From Cymbidium sinense (taxonomy: Eukaryota; Streptophyta; Magnoliopsida; Asparagales; Orchidaceae): a stretch of 64,000 bases of DNA. The position numbers were made by a program, and so were the translations under genes. The stretch's first letter is position 1, and the number at the start of each line of letters is the position of its first letter. Below are positions 57,147 through 64,000 of this stretch, piece after piece. The notes below the pieces were generated by a model. That model was not told the DNA's origin, did no database searches, and saw only the letters and a program-made list of their open reading frames with translations. Where the stretch lies: the NCBI GenBank assembly GCA_021442155.1, contig CM038214.1:137368040-137432039 (forward strand), in the 5' to 3' direction.

Positions 57147-57151
57147 ACTAC
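57147..57151. repeat. Target-site duplication of E2, right copy (ACTAC)
   Basis: Two transitions from ACCAT at 25745-25749. E1's RT frame resumes with CTCTTTAACTTGAG, matching E2's own CTCTTTGACTTGAG at ~41479. Confidence 0.7.
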
Positions 57152-57430
57152 CTCTTTAACTTGAGAGTAGTTTTCGAATGGTTAAGGTAATATAACCTCA
57201 AAATGAATCCCCTGAAGTGTGCATTCAGAGTTGCTTCAAGGAAATTTCTTGGGTTTGTTGTTCGACACTGGGGAATAGAAATAGATCCTGAAAGGATTAA
57301 AGCTATCTTAGAAATGCTACCTTCTAAGAGTTTAACTCAACTCAGATCCTTTCAAGGACAACATAAGATTCTTTATCTCAAACCTATCGAAGATATGCAA
57401 GCCATTCTCAGCACTTGTCAAAATGGATGT
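57152..57430 (+). pseudogene. E1 reverse transcriptase, thumb/connection (after E2)
   Basis: LFNLRVVFEWLR, a stop, then YNLKMNPLKCAFRVASRKFLGFVVRHWGIEIDP and LTQLRSFQG, directly continuing the RT interrupted at 25749. After QGQ the sequence loses the usual AYIRRF block, a small deletion or shift also hinted at in E2. Confidence 0.9.
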
Positions 57431-57827
57431 TAAGTTTAAGTGGGATGACAAGTGCCAATATGCCTTCAAAGGCATAAAAGAGTACTTGGTGAAGCCGTCA
57501 GTTCTAGCTGCCCCTATCCCGGGCATGCCACTCATCCTTTACACTGCTGCATTGGATGACTCTCTCAGCGCTCTATTGGACCAAGCCAATGATGAAGGGA
57601 AGGAAAGCACACTCTACTACCTCAATCATCATCTAATTCCTGCTGAAGCAAACTATCCACCTATTGAGAAACATTGCCTAGCTTTGATCTTTGCATATCA
57701 TATGCTACGGCACTACATGCTTTCTCATAAGGTGAACTTGATCTCTCAAATCAATCCACTACAGTATCTCATGACATGGCTAACGCTATTCAGACATTTG
57801 GCTCATTGGTCCATGATTCTCTCGTAA
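57423..57827 (+). pseudogene. E1 first RNase H domain (Gypsy type)
   Basis: VKFKWDDKCQYAFKGIKEYLVKPSVLAAPIPGMPLILYTAALDDSLSALLDQ, then STLYYLNHHLIPAEANYPPIEKHCLALIFAYHMLRHYMLSHKVNLIS. An uninterrupted domain of normal length. The position that holds the first catalytic Asp in active Gypsy RNase H reads LYTAALDD, in line with the degenerate connector role known for Tat elements. The first methionine of this frame is internal; the domain joins upstream RT. Confidence 0.9.
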
Positions 57828-57974
57828 TTTGATATCACATTTGTACCCCTTTGTGCGATAAAAGGACATGCACTAGCGATTTCTTAGCAACGCACTCACT
57901 TCTGGCTGATTCTCCGCTTAGTGATGATATCTCCGATGAACAAATCATGAACTTAGGGGAGGTCGAACTCGATG

Positions 57975-58370
57975 GGTGATGTATTTTGATGGTGCAGCTT
58001 CTTTTCATAAAGAGGAAGCACCATGATCTATTCTCCTAGGAAAGGCAGGGAATAGTTCTCCTAACTCCAAACCATGATGTGATGAGATTCTCATACTATC
58101 TTTCCAACCCCTGCACCAACAACGAAGTTGAGTATGAGGCTTTGATTGCCGAGTTAGCCATCACTATCAATGTCAAGAGCATCAACATCTTTGGGATTCT
58201 TGGTCATCAACCAGATTATCGGGACCTACAAGGTTCTCAAACCCAAGCTTCATCATTACTACGAGTATACCATGAAGTTGTTGGCCCAAATTCCTGAAGT
58301 AATTATCTACAAGGTTCCCCAAGCAGAGAACATAGTAGCAGATGCCTTGGCCAAACTTGCCAAAGAATTA
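57975..58370 (+). pseudogene. E1 second, archaeal-type RNase H
   Basis: MYFDGAASF (~57978), NNEVEYEALIAELAI (~58119), then in the next frame YKVLKPKLHHYYEYTMKLLAQ and ENIVADALAKLAKELACP (~58326). The four acidic positions can be followed except the third, which is lost near the frameshift at ~58200. This confirms E1 as Tat lineage independently of E2. Confidence 0.88.
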
Positions 58371-59704
58371 GCATGTCCGAAAGATAAGTCCATTTCAATA
58401 TGGGTCCAAAATAGACAAGTCCTATCCCTTTTTGATTCTGAACTCATCGAGAGACTTTCTCTTGAAGAGAAGGTTGTCATTGCCAAAATGGACAAGGAGT
58501 TGGATTGGAGGCAACCGTTCATAGATTACTTGAACATTGGCAAACTATCTCAAGAAAAGTCACAAGCCCATCAGGTGAAACAGAGAGCTCTCTCCTACAC
58601 TCTTGTTGATGGCACCCTATACCATCGGTCCTTTGACCAAATGTGGTTACACTATTTAGACAAACATGAAGCCCGTGGCATTGTAACCGAGGTACACTCA
58701 TATCTATGTGGAGCACATCACTCAAGATGAATAATGAAGATCGCTTAACTTGGATACTATCAGTAGGAGATGTCATCGCGTACACGCAGGTTCTCCACCA
58801 ACCACCCAACATTCTACACCCTACTTTGGCCTCATGGCCATTTGAGTATTGGGGTACCAACATTGTGAGTCTGATCTATCCTCCTTCTTCTATGGGGCAT
58901 CGATTCATCTTAGCTGCCACCGACTACTTTTCCAAGTGGGGGGAAGTCATCCCACTCAGAGAGGTCACAACTTAGCATGTGCTTCAATTTTTCAAGAACC
59001 ATATCATATATAGGTTCAAGGTGCCTTGATGAATTATATCCGATAATGGTACTGCATTCAAAAGCATGAAGATCAATAGCTTCACTAAAAGACATGGTAT
59101 AGATTGGAGATACTCCATAATCTACTACCCTAGAGCAAATGGCTTAGTAGAAGCATTCAACAAAACTCTCATCCAGATACTAAATAATACTCTTGATGAT
59201 AACAAACGATAGTGGAACAAGCAGTTAGTTGAAGCCTTGTGGGCCTACTGCACCACATACCCTCTAACTCAATCTACCCCATTTTCCTTAGTGTATGGGT
59301 CTGAAGTCATTCTTCCTTTAGAAGTTCAACTCCTGTCACTAAGGATAGCATTGGGTAACAAGATCAGTACAGAGCAGAATGCAAAGTTGCAGTTAGAAGA
59401 GCTCAAAGGTTTGGAGGTGAGTTGCCTACGAGCGTGCAAAAACTTTGAGTTGTACAAAGCCAAAATAATTCAAGCTCACAACAAGCTAGTCTGTCCTAAG
59501 TCTTTTCGAGTAGAACTTGTGTTAGTCCTAAGGAGACCAATTGTTGCCCATCGAAAGATGGGAGGTAAGTTTGAACCCACTTGGGAAGGCCCCTATATCA
59601 TATAGATGGCCTACCAAGGAGGATCTTATCAGCTTATTGATTATAAAGGGGAACACCCGATGCTTCTAATTAATGGGATATATATAAAGAATTATTACCC
59701 ATGA
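58371..59704 (+). pseudogene. E1 integrase with D-to-N change at the first catalytic site
   Basis: The frame 58170-58730 runs from the RNase H into the integrase linker (LIERLSLEEKVVIAKMDKELDWRQPFIDYL) and EVHSYLCGAHH. The rest of the zinc-binding region is scrambled (~58730-58790). The core reads WGTNIVS, where the catalytic Asp is Asn (58859-58861), FILAATDYFSKWGE, SDNGTAF with Asp at 59042-59044, and NGLVEAFNKTL with Glu. 59237-59605 gives the C-terminal part, LVYGSEVILPLE, VLRRPIVAHRK and GKFEPTWEGPYII; the end NYYP is followed by TGA at 59702-59704. Inactive by stops and by the D-to-N change. Confidence 0.9.
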
Positions 59705-60065
59705 AACAAATCATGTTTGAAAATAATCATTAATAAAAAGAACAAAATCATATCTTCTCTTCTTTCTAAAGCATTGTTTGCTTGTCTTACAAATCTGCCA
59801 TGATGTGTTTAGGTAGGTGTAAGAGCCCCCTAGTGGCATCCTATCCCTCTTTCACAACACAAACACAATCTCCCCGACACTATTAGAATAGGTGTAAGAG
59901 AACTCGAGAGGCATCCTATTTTGATTAGCATAATTAAGATAGGTGTGAGAGAACCCAAGCAGCATCTGGGAATCTTGTTTGCCATCCATGGCACCATTTC
60001 ATTAAATCCCCTAGTGTGTTTAAGGTAGGTGTAAGAGTCCCCCAGAGGCACCCTATTCCTTTTAA
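59705..60065 (+). repeat. E1 3' region, repeat A (4 copies, ~55-80 bp)
   Basis: TAGGTGTAAGAGxxCCC-x-AG(A/T)GGCATCCTAT-type units near 59812, 59890, 59938 and 60023. E2 has only two, so copy number changed after the families split. The minus-strand ORFs at 59830-60137 arise from these repeats. Confidence 0.75.
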
Positions 60066-61460
60066 CACAAGCATAACAACAAACACAAATCTTTTATCTC
60101 GAGCTACTTTAATGTGGGAGCAAGCCCCTTGTGGCACTCACTCATTAGCTGCTCTAGGTCAGGTCCACATACTACCTCGTAAGTATGTCACCCCATTGGT
60201 CATTTGTTTAGAATATGTGAGTCCCCATGCTTTCTTCCTAACTTAACCATTGTAAACCAATGAGCTCCTTGTTTGTATAGTAGTCTTCACTGCCCAGCCA
60301 GTAAGCTACCTCATGATTGACTTAGCTTAAGATGATGTGAGTCCCCGTGTTTTCTTCCCATCATGTTCTAACTAGGTCGAGTATATTTGAGGTTTATGAT
60401 AAGTCCCCCAGAGGCTCCTTTCTTCTTGACTAATTTTGAGTTGATCTAAGTCTCCTAGTGGCATTTACTAAGTAGTCGCCCTAGGTCGGATATCACCTGT
60501 TGAGCTGAAGATAGACTATCCCAGCAATCAGTTCCACTATAGGAGGATGTGATTCCCCGAGCTTTCTTTCTAGGTTGATTATTGCAAACTGACGGACACC
60601 TTAGGTTGGTTGATGTTTGCTATGCTGACAGCAACTCACCCGGTGAGTACACCACTCTTGGCAGATATGAGTCCCCATGCTTTTTCCTTGAGTTGGACAT
60701 TGAATACCTATTGGATATATGACTAGTCATGTCATCTTCTCTAGGGTGTTAGATTAATCCCATAGCGACCCTATCCTTTGTGGGCACTCTATTTGGATTA
60801 AGTCCTTTAAGACTTTTACACTACCCGGGTTACTTTTGGATTGGACAGTTCCCCTTTCCTAGTAGCCACCCCTGTGGTTGGAGAATTTGTTCAGCGGATG
60901 CACAGATTCTCCCTTGGTTCAGTAAATCTAAGATAAGACTAGGCTGATGTAAGCTCCTTCTCAGTTTAATCCCTGGCAAACTAACAGGGACCATGCTAAA
61001 ATGAACTAACCAAATTAAATAAACAAATAAAATTAATTTGCTTGTGGATTAGGAATTCAAGACCCCAAATGGCCCCTTTTTCCAAGTAGGCATCCTATCT
61101 TTAGGGCAGTGTTAATAGAACTCCCTATAGGAATTTCCTGACTACCTGAGTTGAGATAAATCCCCGGGTTGGTACTCACTCCATAGTCGCCCTTAGGTCA
61201 GGTTTGATTTGTTGCCTAAAGCAACCAATCACCCTAGTGGCCTTTTTTAGTGGAAGATGTGAGTCCCCAAGCTTTCTTCCCTTCAATTGATCATTACAAA
61301 CTGAAGGCACTCCTTTGGTCAAATAGTTCTCCCATCGTCCGGGTAGCTACTTCCTTTGGTTCAGTAAATCTGAGATAGGTCTAGGCTGATATAAGCTCCT
61401 TCTCAGTTTGATCCATCGCAAACTAATAGAATCCATCAAAATAAACTAAAACTAAAATTA
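60066..61460 (+). repeat. E1 3' region, repeat B family
   Basis: GATGTGAGTCCCC(A/G)(T/A)GCTTTCTTCC recurs near 60213, 60334, 60546, 60668 and 61255, with AGTCGCCCTAGGTC-type companions, collinear with E2's 44321-45777. Non-coding. Confidence 0.75.
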
Positions 61461-62790
61461 ATCTTGACTATCTTTGAGCTGATTTAAGTCCTCCAATGGC
61501 ATTCACTCAATAGTTAGCCCTATGTGGAGTTCGATTGGTTGCTTCACCCCATTGGTTCCTTATTGTGGAAGATGAGAGTCCTCGCGCTTTCTTCCTAACT
61601 TGACCATTGTATACCAAAAGCCATTTCCCCTTTGGTTGGATAGTCCTACCTTTTAGTTGGTAGACTACTCCCTTTGGATTGGAAAATCTGAGTTTGGTCT
61701 AGCTTCCATGGACTTTCGGTCAGTTCATCGATAATGGGATCCATCATAATCAAAATAAATAAATCTAAAAATGAAATTAATCTTGACTATCTTTGAGCTG
61801 ATTTAAGTCCCCCAATGGCATTCACTCAATAGTTAGCCCTAGGTCAGGTTCAATTTGTTGCCCAAAGAAACCAATCACCCAAGTGGTTCCTTGTTGTGAA
61901 AGATGTGAGTCCTCGTACTTTCTTCCTAACTTGACCATTGTATACCAAAAGGCATTTACCCATTGGTTGGATAGTCCTACCTTGTGGTTGGTAGACTACT
62001 CCCTTTGGATTAGAAAATCTGAGTTAGGTCTAGGCTTCTGTGCCCCTACTCAGTGCAGTTCATCACAAACTAATGGGATCCATCATAATCAAAATAAATA
62101 AATCTAAAAATGAAATTAATCTTGACTATCTTTGAGCTGATTTAAGTCCCCTAGTGGCATTCACTCAATAGTCAGCCCTAGGTCGGGTTCAATTTGTTGC
62201 CCAAAGCAACCAATCACCCTAGTGGTTCCTTATTATGGAAGATGTGAGTCCTCACTCATTCTTCCTAACTTGACCATTATATACCAAAAGGCATTTCCCC
62301 TTTGGTTGGATAGTCCTACCTTATGGTTGGTAGACTACTCCCTTTAGATTGGAAAATCTGAGTTAGGCCTAGGCTTCCATGGCCCTTACTCTGTAGTTCA
62401 TCACAAACTAATGGAATCCATCATAATCAAAATAAAAAAAATCTGAAAATGAAATTAATCTTGACTATCTTTGAGTTGATCTAAGTCCCCCAACGAAATT
62501 CACTCAATAGTTAGCCCTAGGTTGGGTTCAATCTATTGTCTTGCCAATAGATTATCCCGTAACTGGTCTATACTTTGGAGGATGTAAGTCTACTACACTT
62601 TCTTCCTAGTACTATTTCATAAGAAAGGCATCCTTTGGTTGGCTAGTCTACTATGTGCATAGTAAACCACTTTGGATTGAATCGGTTTGGTCTTGGCCTC
62701 CATGGCTCCTACTTAGTGCAACCCATCGCAAACCAATAGGGTTCATCTCAAAATTCAAACCTAACAAAAAATTTAAACAAGTTCAACCCT
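61461..62790 (+). repeat. E1 3' region, repeat C: four tandem units of 319-339 bp
   Basis: Units start at ATCTTGACTATCTTTGAG: 61461, 61780, 62119 and 62458. They run through CCAATGGCATTCACTCAATAG, ACCAAAAGGCATTT and AATGGGATCCATCATAATC. Units 2 and 3 are the most alike, so they were amplified last. E2 has three longer units of the same family at 45778-46800. The ORF at 61883-62101 is within a unit and not shared by its neighbours in full. Confidence 0.88.
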
Positions 62791-63096
62791 CTCCCCAATG
62801 AGAATCAAATCAAACCTTTCATCCCCTTGTGGATGACTTGAACCTACTTCCCTAGTGGAAGGTTCACACTATATCCCTTAGTGGATTTTTCCCTCACTCT
62901 ATCCCTTAGTGGATTTTTCCCTCTCTCTTATGTCTTGGACATAAGTAGAGTCACATTACACTAAGCTCTAGATTCTTTCTTTTCCTTGGGTTAAGGATAG
63001 ATTATTTCTATTAGTGCTTGTGATCTCTGTTGTTGATCATTTTTAACATACGTGTGGTGTTCCATGTCAGCCACACCACACCTATTGGGTACTCTT
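62791..63096 (+). other. E1 3' region end, repeat D motifs and polypurine tract
   Basis: CCCTTAGTGGATTTTTCCCTC is present twice in tandem (~62875-62920) and CCCTAGTGGAAGG once. CACACCTATTGGG at 63076-63089 is the decayed polypurine tract just before the LTR. No gene. Confidence 0.7.
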
Positions 63097-64000
63097 TGCT
63101 GACCTCATTTTTAGAATGAGCTCTCAGCCCCTCCATCTTAGACATAAGACTTCTCTTAGTATTTAAGAGTTCTTTAGTCTTAAGACACATCTAGTTATTA
63201 AGGGACACTCAACCTAGCCCTAAAGACTTAGAAGAGTTAGCCATAGGAATAGGTCATGTCTTAGGGGTGTTAGAAAAATTGTCTACCCTTAGCTTAAACC
63301 ATTCCTCACTTTCCTACCTTCAAGTCAAACTCCAAATCAATCTCAATTGATTTTCTCCAAATTCAAATCAACTTCATATGATTGAAATCTATGATTGAAA
63401 TCTGATTGAAACCCATGATCAAAATTCCTAAGTCCAAATTTTTCCTAAGTCCTTAATCTTCCCTTAAGGACTTAACCAAAATCATGATCTAAACCAATTC
63501 AAATATTTAAGATTTTTTGATAATTCATTTATATTCTCATTTATATTCTCATATATAAATGAAATATAAATTCAAACCAATCAAACCAAACTCAAAATTC
63601 CAAATCAATTCATGAAAATTTCCTAAGTTCCTTAATTCTCTATTAATGAGCTTAGCCAAAATCAACTCTAAACCAATTCAAACTCATGGGATTTTCTCAA
63701 AACTCATTTATATTCTCATTTATATTCATATATATAAATGAAATATAAATATGAATCAATCAAATCAAAACCTCAAATTAAATTCCCAACCTAAAAATTT
63801 CCAAAGTCCCTTAATTTTCCATTAAATGACTTATCCAAAATCTTGATCAAATCATCTCAAATTCATGGAATTTTCTCTTAACTCATTTATATTCTCATTT
63901 ATATTCACATATATAAATGAAATATAAATATAAATCAGTCAAACAAAATTCAAAAAATCAAACTCCAAACTCCAAAATTTTCATATATCCTTTAAATCCT
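63097..64000 (+). mobile_element. E1 3' LTR, first 904 bases (cut by window end)
   Basis: Starts TGCTGACCTCATTTTTAGAATGAG, matching the minus-strand start of S1 at 9521 almost base for base over ~200 bases, and E2's LTR starts more loosely. Three ~180-bp units containing CATTTATATTCTCATTTATATTC and ATATATAAATGAAATATAAA repeat from ~63500 to the end, the U3 repeats also seen in S1. Confidence 0.92.

Noticed and set aside
57203..59704. Endogenous pararetrovirus (caulimovirus-like) relic
   Set aside because: An integrase with DDE motifs, LTRs, a tRNA PBS and a polypurine tract are present, and no movement protein is seen. This is an LTR retrotransposon.
1..64000. Host protein-coding, tRNA or rRNA genes
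   Set aside because: I looked for conserved non-transposon protein motifs and for tRNA-like folds and found none that I could support.

Overview
The window is a transposon graveyard from a plant nuclear genome, very probably a flowering plant with a large, AT-rich, retrotransposon-rich genome. The evidence is Ty3/Gypsy polyproteins of the Tat (Ogre-like) lineage with a second, archaeal-type RNase H between the first RNase H and integrase, a plant-style hAT transposase, and a solo LTR that looks like Ty1/Copia. I see no host gene, tRNA, rRNA, CRISPR array or bacterial feature. All coding regions are relics broken by stops and frameshifts.

The layout is a set of nested insertions. E1, the oldest element, fills the window on the + strand. 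Its 5' LTR lies at 1-1958 and 9527-~11100, with its start beyond the left edge. Its internal region runs from ~11101 to 63096, and its 3' LTR starts at 63097 and leaves the window. Four later insertions interrupt E1 or its guest. (i) S1 (1959-9521, minus strand) is a complete 7563-bp solo LTR of E1's own family, inside E1's 5' LTR, flanked by CCCCC. (ii) A 5970-bp hAT transposon (13627-19596) sits in the first ORF of E1, flanked by the perfect 8-bp duplication CTTTAGAT. (iii) E2 (25750-57146) is a whole Tat element of a sister family inserted in E1's reverse transcriptase. Its LTRs are about 7.36 and 7.58 kb (the second figure excludes its guest) and its internal region is about 14.3 kb. (iv) S2 (47946-50078, minus strand) is a 2133-bp solo LTR inside E2's 3' LTR.

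Both Tat elements share one plan: a giant LTR; a tRNA primer-binding site of the GACTCC-type; a ~2.4-kb leader packed with hairpin-forming tandem repeats; an N-terminal ORF beginning MA-x-QK; gag; a Pro-rich tail with a zinc-knuckle-like motif; an acidic linker; protease; a lysine-rich tract; an RGG-type segment; RT; degenerate RNase H; archaeal-type RNase H; integrase; and a 3.4-kb 3' untranslated region made of several families of tandem repeats ahead of the 3' LTR. The two copies carry different inactivating lesions.

The signal most worth following is the leader hairpin array. More than 20 units in each element keep a stem although the stem sequence differs between units, with compensating changes on both arms. 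Other points are the ~7.5-kb LTRs, a cluster of long hairpins in the R/U5 part of S1, a candidate AT-rich intron inside the LTR leader, and the long inverted repeat created by S1 inserting head-on into its own family's LTR. I found no new multi-gene system beyond these mobile elements.
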